Notes: a model not told the origin generated them from the sequence alone. DNA of 64,000 bases from Aquimonas sp002352135 (GCA_035440755.1 DAORND010000004.1:1-64000); one strand, 5' to 3'; positions 42,758-51,179 are shown, counted from the first letter of the stretch. Numbers and translations are program-made.

Positions 42758-44164
42758 TCAGTCGCCCTTCGGTTGCTTGAAACAGACATTGCCTGGAGGA
42801 CAGGCTCCGCTCTCCACCAGTTCGCTGACCTGCAGAGCAAAGGCACCCGCGCCGCCGCTGAGTTCACGTACCGAGACGATGATCTCGCCGTCTTCGCTGG
42901 CGAAATAGTCGAGGCTGGCATACAGATCGCCATCGTTGTCATCGTTTTCCGCGATGGCGGTCGCGCTCGATCCGTCATACACCGCCAGCAAGGTATCGAT
43001 GCTGTCTTCGCCGGATGCCGAGGTGCGGATGCGATAGGCCGTGCCTGCCTTGACGGCGAGTCGGCGCCAGATGACATCGCCGCCAGTGAAGCGCATCGGC
43101 TGTGCTTCGTCACTGACCGTCAGCGTCGGGGTTTGCTCGCGGCTGGCGCGCAGGGTGAACACACCGGAGCCGGACAGCAAGGTGGCTTGGTAGAGCATCG
43201 GGTTGCGTCCAAAGGACACGTACTGCAGACGTGACGCCAGTTCGCCCGCGCTGTCGTCGTCGCTGGCGGCTGCTTCGTTGAGGTTGTCGGCGCTGTAGGC
43301 GGACAGGATGGTGTCTACACCCGCTGGCAACTTCGAGGTTTCCAATGTGTAGGTGCCCGCCTGCTTGTCGGCAAAGCGGACCCAAACACCGGCCGATGGC
43401 GTGGCGATGACACGGTAGTCTCGGTCCGGCTCGATCACATGCGCCTGCGCGGCGGTGTTCGGAGTCAACAGGCCGCTGGTGGGAAACGCCGACCAGGTCA
43501 GTGTCTGTGAACCGACGCATTGTGCCGAGGGGTAGAGGCGCAGGCGAATTTCAGCCTGGTCCTTGCCGGCAAAGGTCAACAAGCCGGACGTCCCGGCGTC
43601 AACGGATTCCACGCCTGCGGCGGCGCCCTTGGCATCGCTCAACATGGCCAAGGCACCGCCGTGGCACTCCGGCACCTGCACCGTGTAGATGCGGTCACTG
43701 CGGGTGGGCAGACTCAGCCATCCGCTCTGGGTGCTCGGGTCCAGCTCGCTGCTGAAACTGTCGGATTCACCCTCCACGGCAGTGCCTTTCAACGCGGTAG
43801 CAGGGCCGCCGGCCAGGGTCTTCAAACGGGTCGTCAGCGATTGCGCGGCATCGGTGTTGGACGCCTCCGCCAGTGCGCTGGTCAGTGGCCCCTGGTGCGC
43901 AATCAGCACGCGTTGGAAGGTGATCGCCGCCGGGCCTTCACGATCCAGCAGCAGCGAGAGGTGCTGCGCGGCGGACATCCAGCGGAAGGCATCATTACTC
44001 TGCAGGCCACGTTCGATGGCCTCGACGGTGGCTTGCGCGTTGGGCTCGAAGGGCGTGGACGGAAATTCGATATCGGCGGCCATCACCGGGTTGAACAACG
44101 CGATGGCGATCAGTGATGCCAGCGGGGAGGCGCGGTGCAAGCGGGGCATCTTGTCGTGATTCAT
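42758..44164 (-). CDS. Secreted protein with PPC-type beta-sandwich domains
   Basis: A 468-residue exported protein, function unknown. A signal peptide (ASLIAIALFNPVMA, cleaved near 29) is followed by a helical N-terminal region (about 35-130). Several beta domains come next, at least two of which show the pre-peptidase C-terminal (PPC) pattern: DTILSAYSADNLNEAAASDDDS and DTLLAVYDGSSATAIAENDDND, then a tyrosine- and glycine-containing strand pair. PPC domains usually flank secreted proteases, but no catalytic domain is visible here. ATG 44164 has GGAG 8 bases upstream. It is divergent from hflK (193 bases). Confidence 0.65.
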   Translation of the reverse strand: MNHDKMPRLHRASPLASLIAIALFNPVMAADIEFPSTPFEPNAQATVEAIERGLQSNDAFRWMSAAQHLSLLLDREGPAAITFQRVLIAHQGPLTSALAEASNTDAAQSLTTRLKTLAGGPATALKGTAVEGESDSFSSELDPSTQSGWLSLPTRSDRIYTVQVPECHGGALAMLSDAKGAAAGVESVDAGTSGLLTFAGKDQAEIRLRLYPSAQCVGSQTLTWSAFPTSGLLTPNTAAQAHVIEPDRDYRVIATPSAGVWVRFADKQAGTYTLETSKLPAGVDTILSAYSADNLNEAAASDDDSAGELASRLQYVSFGRNPMLYQATLLSGSGVFTLRASREQTPTLTVSDEAQPMRFTGGDVIWRRLAVKAGTAYRIRTSASGEDSIDTLLAVYDGSSATAIAENDDNDGDLYASLDYFASEDGEIIVSVRELSGGAGAFALQVSELVESGACPPGNVCFKQPKGD

Positions 44165-44357
44165 GGAGCATCTCCAGCGGTGGGTGAGAACAGGGTAGTC
44201 AAGTCGCCATGGCAGGCGATCAATCGTCGGGTTACGGAGCCGCAAGGGTGTGCGAGTCAGCGCACGGCGTCACAAGCGCATTCAACTCACGTCGTGGCGA
44301 CATTCGAGAAGTCGACATCCGTATGCTGTGCGATCACGAGGAAGGGAGGAGTGCACT

Positions 44358-45380
44358 ATGAGTAATCATCGTCAGGTCGTCGAGGCCCTGTTTGGGGGAG
44401 GTAAGCCTTCCGGTTCAGGCCCCGCGGGGCGGTTGCCAACGTCATGGGTCGGATTGGGCGTGGTGGCGCTGCTGGCCCTGTGGGGTGTCAGCAGCCTCTA
44501 CTACACCGTGCAGCCGGAAGAGCGCGCGGTGGTCAAACGCTTTGGTGAGGTGGTGGGCATCTCAGATCCGGGACTGCATTTCAAGCTGCCGTTCGGTATT
44601 GATCGCGTGCAGATCGTCGCGACCGAACGCGTGTTGAAAGAAGAGTTCGGCTTTCGCAGTGTGGGCGGCGACGAGCGCACGCAGTACTCCAACGAAGAGT
44701 TCCCGGACGAGTCCCTGATGCTCTCGGGTGATCTGAACATGATCGACGCCGAATGGGTGGTGCAGTATCGCATCGGTGATCCGATCAAGTTCCTGTACTC
44801 GATGCGCGAGCCAGTTCGCACGCTGCGCGACATCAGCGAGTCGGTGATGCGCCGTGCGGTGGGAAACCGCTTGGGCAGCGAAGTGCTGACCACGGCGCGC
44901 GTGGAGATTTCGACCATGGTGCGTGACGAGTTGCAGGCTGCGATGGAGCGCTACGACACCGGCATCCATATCGTGACCGTCGAGTTGCAGGACGTGGTGC
45001 CGCCGAGCGCCGTGCAGCCTGCGTTCAACGAGGTCAACGAAGCGCGCCAGGAACGCGAACGGATGATCAACGAGGCGACCAAACAGGCCAATCAGCAACT
45101 GCCTTTGGCGCAAGGGCAGGCCAGTCGGGTGATCGCGGAGGCAGAAGGCTACGCGACGGAACGCGTCAATGGCGCCTTGGGTGAGACCGCACGATTCCGT
45201 TCGATTCTCGCCGAGTACCGCGCGGCACCGGACGTGACCCGAACGCGCATGTATCTGGAGGCATTGGGCGCGGTATTGCCAAACGTCGGCAGCGTGATCG
45301 TTACGCAGGACGGCCAGATGCCACCGGTCCCGTTGCTGAATCTGCGCGACGCGCAACCGAATCAAGGAGGTGCGAAATGA
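44358..45380 (+). CDS. hflK: FtsH protease modulator HflK
   Basis: A 340-residue SPFH/band-7 protein. A short Gly/Pro-rich N-terminus precedes one membrane helix (about 28-48, VGLGVVALLALWGVSSLYY). The band-7 domain follows (VQPEERAVVKRFGEV, DPGLHFKLPFGID, TQYSNEEFPDESLMLSGDLNMIDAEWVVQYRI). A long helix ends with the PNVGSVIVTQDG region. HflK and HflC form a large periplasmic cage around FtsH and limit its degradation of membrane proteins. GGGAGGAG lies 7 bases before ATG 44358. The last four bases are shared with hflC (ATGA), so the pair is co-translated. Confidence 0.95.
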   Translation: MSNHRQVVEALFGGGKPSGSGPAGRLPTSWVGLGVVALLALWGVSSLYYTVQPEERAVVKRFGEVVGISDPGLHFKLPFGIDRVQIVATERVLKEEFGFRSVGGDERTQYSNEEFPDESLMLSGDLNMIDAEWVVQYRIGDPIKFLYSMREPVRTLRDISESVMRRAVGNRLGSEVLTTARVEISTMVRDELQAAMERYDTGIHIVTVELQDVVPPSAVQPAFNEVNEARQERERMINEATKQANQQLPLAQGQASRVIAEAEGYATERVNGALGETARFRSILAEYRAAPDVTRTRMYLEALGAVLPNVGSVIVTQDGQMPPVPLLNLRDAQPNQGGAK

Positions 45381-46318
45381 AGCGGGCAGGCGTAGGCGGT
45401 TTCTTGCTTGTGTTGGCCCTGTTCCTGGGCTGGAACGCGATCTTTGTGGTCGATCAGTCCGAGCAGGCCATCGTCGTGCAATTCGGTGAACCCGTGGGCG
45501 AGGCGATCAGTGAGCCGGGTCTGCACTTCAAGACCCCGTTCATTCAGGATGTACGGCGCTTTGATCGGCGTCTGCTGGCCTGGGATGGCGACATCAGCCA
45601 GATTCCGACCTTGGGACGAGAGTTTGTGATTGTCGACACCACAGCGCGTTGGCGGATTGCCGATCCGCTGCAGTTCCTGCGCTCGGTACGCGACGAGGCC
45701 GGTGCGCGGACACGCCTGGATGACATCATCGATTCTGTGGCGCGTGACATCGTGTCGGGCACGCATCTGGAAGAAATCGTGCGTTCCCGCGATTGGGATG
45801 TGGACGATGCGGCCATCGAGCCCGGTGCGGCGGTGCCAGCGGATGTGGCGCTCGATAAACCGAAGAAGGGTCGCGAACGTCTGGAGCAGGAAATGCTTGC
45901 TGCCGCGGCCAAACAGATGCCGGAACTGGGTATCGAACTGGTGGACGTGCGCATCAAGCGCATCAACTACATCGACAGCGTGCGCCGGCAAGTCGAGAGC
46001 CGGATGATTTCGGAACGGCAGAGCATTGCCGAACGTTTCCGTTCGGAAGGGCAGGGCAAGAGTCAGGAGATTCTGGGTCAGATGGAACGTGAATTGCGCA
46101 CGATCCGTTCCGAGGCGGAGCGACAGGCGGCCGAAATTCGAGGCAAGGCCGATGCCGAAGCAACCCGCATCTACGGCGAAAGCTACGGCGCCGACCCGGA
46201 GTTCTATGCCTTCATGCGGACCCTGGAGAGCTATCGCAGCCTGGGCGAGAACACCACACTGATGATCGATGGCGATGCGGACTACTTCCGTTACGTCGAA
46301 TCGACGCGCAGGCGCTGA
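45377..46318 (+). CDS. hflC: FtsH protease modulator HflC
   Basis: A 313-residue SPFH/band-7 protein with an N-terminal membrane helix (about 7-24), QSEQAIVVQFGEPVG and EPGLHFKTPFIQDVRRFDRR early, and the helix ending RKADAEATRIYGESYG-type sequence (here GKADAEATRIYGESYG) and DPEFYAFMRTLESY. Partner of HflK in the FtsH-regulating complex. It contains a slightly acidic insertion around 145-160 (DDAAIEPGAAVPADVALDKPKKG) not present in the E. coli protein as I remember it. Start ATG 45377 overlaps the hflK stop by four bases. A stem-loop follows the stop. Confidence 0.94.
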   Translation: MKRAGVGGFLLVLALFLGWNAIFVVDQSEQAIVVQFGEPVGEAISEPGLHFKTPFIQDVRRFDRRLLAWDGDISQIPTLGREFVIVDTTARWRIADPLQFLRSVRDEAGARTRLDDIIDSVARDIVSGTHLEEIVRSRDWDVDDAAIEPGAAVPADVALDKPKKGRERLEQEMLAAAAKQMPELGIELVDVRIKRINYIDSVRRQVESRMISERQSIAERFRSEGQGKSQEILGQMERELRTIRSEAERQAAEIRGKADAEATRIYGESYGADPEFYAFMRTLESYRSLGENTTLMIDGDADYFRYVESTRRR

Positions 46319-46327
46319 CTGCACTGG

Positions 46328-46355
46328 CGAGCCGCGGGAATGCCCCTGCGGCTCG
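46328..46355 (+). terminator. Stem-loop terminator candidate after hflC
   Basis: CGAGCCGC (46328-46335) pairs with GCGGCTCG (46348-46355); inside, GGG and CCC can pair as well. It lies 9 bases past the hflC stop and lacks a T-run. It separates hflKC from the methionine locus. Confidence 0.5.
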
Positions 46356-46392
46356 CGATCAGAGAGGTTGCTTGCGATCATGTCTTCAATAT

Positions 46393-46416
46393 ATCGCTTC
46401 ATCCGAATGAAGCGAT
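46393..46416. promoter_or_regulatory. Perfect palindromic operator candidate upstream of metX
   Basis: Arms ATCGCTTCAT (46393-46402) and ATGAAGCGAT (46407-46416) are exact reverse complements with a 4-base spacer. The right arm's last base is the first base of the TTGACA -35 hexamer, the position expected for a dimeric repressor or activator. An ArsR-family methionine-cycle regulator (SahR or SamR type) is a candidate, but I cannot confirm the motif from memory. Confidence 0.55.
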
Positions 46417-46444
46417 TGACAATGGAGAATGCCTTGGGCAGACT
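46416..46444 (+). promoter_or_regulatory. metXB promoter
   Basis: TTGACA (46416-46421), a 17-base spacer and CAGACT (46439-46444). The predicted transcription start near 46451 coincides with the first base of the SAM-I aptamer, which supports the call. Confidence 0.6.
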
Positions 46445-46450
46445 GCACCT

Positions 46451-46590
46451 GCCATCGAGATCGGCGGAGGGACTGGCCCTGTGATGCCGAGGCAACCTGC
46501 GGACGTGTGACGTCCAGCAGGTGCCAAATCCTGCGGTGGATGCGGGTGCAGAGTTAATGCACCTGTGTCTTCCGGAAGATGCGCATGCGA
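46451..46590 (+). ncRNA. SAM-I (S-box) riboswitch upstream of metX
   Basis: All S-box landmarks appear in order. P1 5' side CATC at 46453-46456; GGAGGGACTGGCCC at 46466-46479, with P2 stem CGGC/GCCG (46462-46465 with 46486-46489). GGCAACC follows, then P3 CCTGC/GCAGG (46496-46500 with 46517-46521) capped by a GGACG/CGTCC hairpin. TGCCAAATCC is the conserved J3/4 element. P4 GGTGCA/TGCACC is at 46545-46550 with 46558-46563, and GGAAGATG returns to P1. This RNA binds S-adenosylmethionine. It lies 78 bases before metX. No intrinsic terminator was seen, so translational control of the GGGAG ribosome site is inferred. Confidence 0.92.
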
Positions 46591-46667
46591 CGTCATCGAT
46601 GTCGACATGAACGTGTTCCGCTGCAGCTCGATGGCGAGGATGTTTGTTCGCTTTCGGGAGTGTTGCG

Positions 46668-47723
46668 ATGTCGCTGTCCAGTGATTCTTTGCGTTCGGCC
46701 GATAGCGCCGCGGAGCCGGATTGTTCACCGCGGACCATCACGCCGACCTCGCCGCGTCTTTCTGCGGGTCGTGAGCAATTCGAATTCGATCTGAACCTGC
46801 GCCACGCCGGAATGCGCCGGGTTTGCCTGCGCGTGGAATGGACAGGTGATCTGAGTCTGCCCGCGCTGTGGCTGGCCGGTGGTATTTCGGCGAATCGCCA
46901 CGTTTGCGCCAACAGTGTCGACGGGGCGCCAGGCTGGTGGCAGGACGCGATGGGACCGCAGCGTGCCCTGAACCCTCAGCACTTCTGCTTGCTGGCCTGC
47001 GATTGGCTGGGTGCGGATGGACAACTCGATCTGCCCATCGACAGTGCGGATCAGGCCGATGCCATCGCCTATGTGTTGGAACGTCTGGGCATTGTGCGGT
47101 TGCACGCATTTGTTGGCGCGTCATACGGCGGCATGGTTGGTCAGCAATTCGCGATCCGTCACCGCCTTCGTCTTGAGCGTCTGGTCAGCCTGTCCGCTGC
47201 GCATCGCGCCACACCGTTCGCGAGCGCCTTCCGCGCCTTGCAGCGCCAGGTTGTCACGCTTGGACAGACCCAGTGTGCCGATGCGGTTGGGCTGTCGCTG
47301 GCGCGGCAACTCGCGATGCTGAGCTATCGCAGTGCAGACGAATTTGCCGAGCGATTCGATCAGCCCGCCGAAGTGCGCGCCGGACGCGTGCACTGTGCCG
47401 CCGAGGACTACCTGCAGCATTGTGGACAACGCTATGTCTCGCAATGGAGCGCGACGGCTTTCCTGCGTCTGTCCGAGTCGATCGATCTGCATGCGGTCGT
47501 GCCATCACAGATCCGCGTGCCCAGCCATTTTCTGGCAGTGCAAGGGGACTGGCTGGCACCCGCCGAGTGGATCGCCGCCTGCGCTGCCGAGGTGTCCGCT
47601 CCCTGCACCGTTGAGCGCATTGAATCGCGCTTCGGCCATGACGCCTTTCTGAAAGACATCGACCGCGTGGATGCCCTGCTGCATCGCGCCCTGCAGACCC
47701 TCAGCTCGGAGATTGCCGCATGA
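46668..47723 (+). CDS. metX: Homoserine O-acyltransferase MetX
   Basis: A 351-residue alpha/beta-hydrolase-fold acyltransferase. The nucleophile Ser152 lies in GASYGGMVGQQ, and the Asp and His of the triad are in GDWLAP and RFGHDAFLKD near the end. LWLAGGISANRHV is an early MetX-type strand. It acylates homoserine with acetyl- or succinyl-CoA. In xanthomonads the MetX homologue has been reported to use succinyl-CoA, so acyl choice is open here. ATG 46668 has GGGAG 7 bases upstream, inside the riboswitch-controlled leader. Its final bases overlap metB (ATGA), so the two enzymes are made together. Confidence 0.9.
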   Translation: MSLSSDSLRSADSAAEPDCSPRTITPTSPRLSAGREQFEFDLNLRHAGMRRVCLRVEWTGDLSLPALWLAGGISANRHVCANSVDGAPGWWQDAMGPQRALNPQHFCLLACDWLGADGQLDLPIDSADQADAIAYVLERLGIVRLHAFVGASYGGMVGQQFAIRHRLRLERLVSLSAAHRATPFASAFRALQRQVVTLGQTQCADAVGLSLARQLAMLSYRSADEFAERFDQPAEVRAGRVHCAAEDYLQHCGQRYVSQWSATAFLRLSESIDLHAVVPSQIRVPSHFLAVQGDWLAPAEWIAACAAEVSAPCTVERIESRFGHDAFLKDIDRVDALLHRALQTLSSEIAA

Positions 47724-48889
47724 GCACACCGCATTCCGCCACCCTGGCCGCACGCGCCGGCATTGATCGTGACAGCGCCTTCGGTGCCGTCGTGCCACCC
47801 ATTGTGTTGTCGAGCAATTTCAGCTTTGCCGGTTTCGAGCAGAAGCGCCAATACGACTACACGCGCAGCGGCAATCCGACGCGTGATCTGTTGGCCGAGG
47901 CGCTGGCCGAACTCGAAGGCGGTGCGGGGGCGGTGGTGACCGCCAGTGGCATGGCGGCGATCACCCTGGTGCTGAATCTGTTGCAGCCGGGCGACCGATT
48001 GGTCGTGCCGCATGACTGCTATGGTGGCAGCTGGCGGCTGTTCAATGCACTTGTCAAGAAGGGCCACTTCGAACTGAGTGTGGTCGATCTGACCTGTCCG
48101 CGGCAGTTGGCCGACGCGTTGGCCCTGAGCCCACGGCTGGTCTGGATCGAAACGCCCAGCAACCCCTTGCTGCGCGTCACCGACCTGCGCTTCGTCATCG
48201 ACGCCGCACATCGCGCAGGTGCATTGACACTGGTCGACAACACATTCCTGTCGCCGGCGCTGCAGCGCCCAATCGGCCTCGGTGCCGATCTGGTCCTGCA
48301 CTCCACCACCAAGTACATCAATGGGCACAGCGATGTGGTCGGCGGTGCGGTGATTGCAGCCAATGCCGAACTGCATCAACAACTGCAATGGTGGGCCAAT
48401 GCCTTGGGCCTGACCGGCAGTCCATTCGACAGCTTCCTCACCTTGCGCGGCCTGCGCACCTTGGAACCGCGTCTACGCGCGCACTGCGAGAACGCCGAAG
48501 CCATCGCCGAGGCATTGGATCGTCACCCGGCCGTGAGTCTCGTGCACTATCCGGGCCTCAGCAGCCATCCAGGCCACGCGCTGGCACAACGGCAACAGCG
48601 TCACGCCGGGGCGATGATCTCGTTCGAGCTGGCGGGCGGCCAAACCGCCGTACGCGCCTTCCTCGACGGACTGCGCTACTTCACCTTGGCCGAGTCCCTC
48701 GGTGGCGTAGAAAGCCTGGTCGCCCATCCGGCCACCATGACGCACGCCGCCATGAGCGCCGAAGCACGTGCCCAAGCCGGGATCACCGATGGCCTGCTGC
48801 GCCTCTCCATCGGCATCGAGTCATCGGCGGACCTGCTGGCGGACCTGCAACTCGCACTGTCGCGCGCGGCGCAGGTGAAAGCGGCGTAG
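47720..48889 (+). CDS. metB: Cystathionine gamma-synthase / O-succinylhomoserine (thiol)-lyase MetB
   Basis: A 389-residue Cys/Met-metabolism PLP enzyme. Seen: YDYTRSGNPTRDLLAEALAELEGG, GAVVTASGMAAI, IETPSNPLLRVTD, VDNTF and the PLP lysine in HSTTKYINGHSDVVGG. The C-terminal AESLGGVESLVAHPATMTHAAMS matches MetB and related lyases. It joins O-acylhomoserine with cysteine to make cystathionine for methionine synthesis, directly downstream of metX with a four-base overlap and under the same SAM-I control. A downstream homoserine dehydrogenase gene, found in some relatives, is absent; debris of a GNAT gene follows. Confidence 0.93.
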   Translation: MSTPHSATLAARAGIDRDSAFGAVVPPIVLSSNFSFAGFEQKRQYDYTRSGNPTRDLLAEALAELEGGAGAVVTASGMAAITLVLNLLQPGDRLVVPHDCYGGSWRLFNALVKKGHFELSVVDLTCPRQLADALALSPRLVWIETPSNPLLRVTDLRFVIDAAHRAGALTLVDNTFLSPALQRPIGLGADLVLHSTTKYINGHSDVVGGAVIAANAELHQQLQWWANALGLTGSPFDSFLTLRGLRTLEPRLRAHCENAEAIAEALDRHPAVSLVHYPGLSSHPGHALAQRQQRHAGAMISFELAGGQTAVRAFLDGLRYFTLAESLGGVESLVAHPATMTHAAMSAEARAQAGITDGLLRLSIGIESSADLLADLQLALSRAAQVKAA

Positions 48890-48919
48890 CGGCGACGCGT
48901 TGCCACCCGCAGCGCGGGA

Positions 48920-49040
48920 ACTTGGGCAAACTCTCTGCACCCAGCGGAGAGTTTGCCATGCTGATTGACGCTCACTACCAGGATCGATCCTCGCATCCGT
49001 CTGGCCGTCCCTGCCGCTACTCAAGCCACTGCGAACGCGG
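48920..49040 (+). pseudogene. Remnant of a duplicated GNAT gene start with its promoter
   Basis: This stretch resembles the promoter and start of the intact GNAT gene at 51138-51250. Both have GGGCAAACTCTC, a spacer, a -10-like GAGAGT or TAGAGT, then a short pyrimidine-containing link to ATG (48958 here). The first codons correspond in spacing and partly in sequence (GA-GC-CA-TA-CAGG). After about 20 codons the frame is scrambled and no acetyltransferase follows. It also contains a perfect inverted repeat GGCAAACTCTC/GAGAGTTTGCC (48926-48957). Interpretation as a decayed duplication is inference. Confidence 0.4.
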
Positions 49041-49103
49041 GTCTGACCAGCAGGTCATGAGCCAAGTCTCGGACGCTTGCTCCACCAGCCGTCTGGGGCG
49101 GTC

Positions 49104-49880
49104 ATGCTGACCCTCGTGCTGCTGCCAGGCATGGATGGCACGGGACTGCTGTTCGAGGGTTTTGTATCGGCATTGGGTCGGGAACTTGAGGTTCGAGTCA
49201 TCGCCTACCCGAGCACCGGCGCGCTTGGCTACGCGGAACTGGAAAGTCATGTGCGCGAAGCGTTACCCACGCGTGGTGAATATGTCGTGCTGGGTGAATC
49301 CTTCTCGGGACCCATCGCGATTTCCATCGCGGCGCCACGCCCTGCGGGACTGGTGGGTGTGATTCTGTGTGCGTCGTTCGTCAGCAATCCTCGGCCACGA
49401 TTTGCGCCTTGCCGTCATGTGATTGGCCTACTTCCAATCACCGCAACACCGCTCGCGGTATTGAATGCGGCGCTACTCGGGCGCTTCACCACGCCGTTGT
49501 TGCGTTCCGAGTTGGCGAAGGCCATGGCCCAGGTATCTTCCGACGCGTTGCGCGCACGACTGCAAGCCGTTCTGTCCGTGGATGTTTCGGCGCATTTGAA
49601 GACGATTGACGTACCTGTTCTCTACCTGCTCGCCAAATATGATCGGGTGGTTCCGCTTGACGCGCTGGAACACCTCATCCGGCTGCATCCCGCCACGCAA
49701 GTCGAACCCATCGAAGCGCCGCACTTCCTGCTACAAGCTGCGCCGACAGCGGCTGCGACGGCAGTGCGCGGATTCCTGGCGTCGTTGCCAAAACCCAGCG
49801 CGCGGATACCTGATCCGCGCCCAAGCCATCGCTTGCGCGACGATGACCTACCCGCCAAGCTGCCCAAACAAGGCGTTTGA
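49104..49880 (+). CDS. Alpha/beta-fold hydrolase
   Basis: A 258-residue hydrolase. The oxyanion region is LLPGMDGTGLLF at residues 5-16, the nucleophile elbow GESFSGP (Ser near 76) and the late acid and base in LLAKYDRVVP and EAPHFLLQ. No signal peptide, so cytosolic. The fold covers esterases, lipases and acyltransferases and no substrate can be named. The start is ATG 49104, which puts the first strand (LTLVLLPG) at the N-terminus as usual. The C-terminal 25 residues are polar and likely disordered. It lies alone between the GNAT remnant and a 360-base region without genes. Confidence 0.8.
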   Translation: MLTLVLLPGMDGTGLLFEGFVSALGRELEVRVIAYPSTGALGYAELESHVREALPTRGEYVVLGESFSGPIAISIAAPRPAGLVGVILCASFVSNPRPRFAPCRHVIGLLPITATPLAVLNAALLGRFTTPLLRSELAKAMAQVSSDALRARLQAVLSVDVSAHLKTIDVPVLYLLAKYDRVVPLDALEHLIRLHPATQVEPIEAPHFLLQAAPTAAATAVRGFLASLPKPSARIPDPRPSHRLRDDDLPAKLPKQGV

Positions 49881-50242
49881 GTTTCCATGTCCCGCCGACC
49901 GCCAACACATCACCACTTGGCCGGCGATCAAGCCAGTGCCACAGCAGGCCGGGGCAAGTGGTAACAAAGAATGCGGCTTGTTTAGGGGGCGGCCATGCTC
50001 AGGTCATTGACCATCAAGTCCTGATGCGACGTTACCTGCCACCCAAAGGAAGGATGTACTCGAATGCGGTTTGAGCAGGGCGAATCTGCCTCGGGCATGG
50101 CGCCGATGCTTCCGGACTGCGCGTTGTGTTGCGCACAGACAAGATGCAGTCCCCGCGACATCGTCCGCGCCCCCAGGCCATTGGGGTGGCGTTACGCTGA
50201 CGACACATAGCCTCCTGTCAGTCCCACGTCTGGAGCAGGTTG
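49881..50242. other. Intergenic region without recognisable features
   Basis: 362 bases. No frame has plausible coding character, no terminator with a T-run was found, and no known RNA family was recognised. The final 20 bases hold the GGAG ribosome site of the next gene. Confidence 0.4.
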
Positions 50243-51085
50243 ATGCGATACGCAAGTGCAAGCGCGAGTCTTCTGTTGCGAACGGCAGTATTCCTCCTGT
50301 GTTGGGTGTGCGTCACACTGCCTGCGAAAGCGGACGAGACTGCGATCCACTGGTCCGTGCTTGTTGGTCCAGGCGATGCGACGATTGTTCTGCAGAGTGG
50401 TCTTGGTGATGGTGAGTCCAGTTGGCGTAGCCTGCGCAAGCAGCTCGCCAAACAGGCGCGGGTGTTCAGTTACGACCGACCGGGCTACGGGAAAAGCGCA
50501 AGCGTCAGTGGTTCGCGCAGTCCTTGCGACATCGCCGATGAATTGCACCGTGTGTTGACGGATGCCGGATTGCATCCTCCCTACGTGCTGGTCGGGCATT
50601 CTCTGGGTGGCTTGTATCAACACGCGTTCGCGCAACGCTACCCGGACGAGGTCGCTGCCTTGGTGCTGATCGATGCCACGCCGCCCGGGCATGGTGCGCG
50701 ACTGCAGGAGCGCATGCCCCAGCTGTATGCCTTGGCAAGTAGGGCAGCGGGGCTATCTGGCGCGGGGCGTGAGGAATTTCGTGATCAGGATGTCTGCCTG
50801 GACGCATCGCCGAGCGCCGCGCAGGTCACCGCGTTGCCCGCGCGCTTTCCGGTGCGCGTATTGATGCGATCCGACTATTCGATCCTCGAACGCGGCGAGT
50901 TCCGTCGCTTATGGGAGACCACGCCACAGCGCTGGCAGGCGCTCTGGCCGCAAGCCTCAGTCGTCGTGGTTCCCCACAGTGGACACTACATTCATCAAGA
51001 GCAGACGCGTGCAGTGATGCAAGTGGTTGAGTCGTTGTTGGCGCCCGTCGCCGAGTCGAATCAGGGTGCTGCATCACCCCCCTGA
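50243..51085 (+). CDS. Secreted alpha/beta-fold hydrolase
   Basis: A 280-residue exported hydrolase. A signal peptide (ASLLLRTAVFLLCWVCVTLPAKA, cleaved near 30) precedes the core: VLQSGLGDGESSW (oxyanion region), FSYDRPGYGKS and the nucleophile elbow GHSLGGLYQH, typical of the proline iminopeptidase/haloalkane-type clan. The catalytic His is in VPHSGHYIHQEQ. Likely a periplasmic esterase or lipase-like enzyme with unknown substrate. ATG 50243 is preferred to the TTG one codon earlier; GGAG lies 8 bases upstream. Confidence 0.82.
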   Translation: MRYASASASLLLRTAVFLLCWVCVTLPAKADETAIHWSVLVGPGDATIVLQSGLGDGESSWRSLRKQLAKQARVFSYDRPGYGKSASVSGSRSPCDIADELHRVLTDAGLHPPYVLVGHSLGGLYQHAFAQRYPDEVAALVLIDATPPGHGARLQERMPQLYALASRAAGLSGAGREEFRDQDVCLDASPSAAQVTALPARFPVRVLMRSDYSILERGEFRRLWETTPQRWQALWPQASVVVVPHSGHYIHQEQTRAVMQVVESLLAPVAESNQGAASPP

Positions 51086-51168
51086 GCTGACGTCGATGCC
51101 CGCTTTCCACTGGATTGATCGGCAGCGTCGACCGAGCAATTTCCGGGCAAACTCTCCCCACGCCGTTC

Positions 51169-51174
51169 TAGAGT
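51169..51174 (+). promoter_or_regulatory. -10 element five bases before the GNAT start (leaderless)
   Basis: TAGAGT followed by TCGCC and then ATG 51180. With a normal 6-7 base offset, transcription would start at or next to the initiation codon, so the mRNA would be leaderless. There is no Shine-Dalgarno motif upstream, which fits. Confidence 0.4.
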
Positions 51175-51179
51175 TCGCC

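Noticed and set aside
46319..46450. MetJ-type met boxes upstream of metX
   Set aside because: No tandem AGACGTCT-like octamers. The only operator-like element is the 10-bp-arm palindrome at 46393-46416.
45362..46912. 516-codon minus-strand frame over hflC and the riboswitch region
   Set aside because: HflC is certain on the plus strand and the SAM-I aptamer is intact. The antisense product looks like random GC-rich translation.
49881..50242. Possible mobile-element or attC-like remnant in the 362-base intergenic region
   Set aside because: No terminal inverted repeats, target-site duplications or transposase fragments could be identified.
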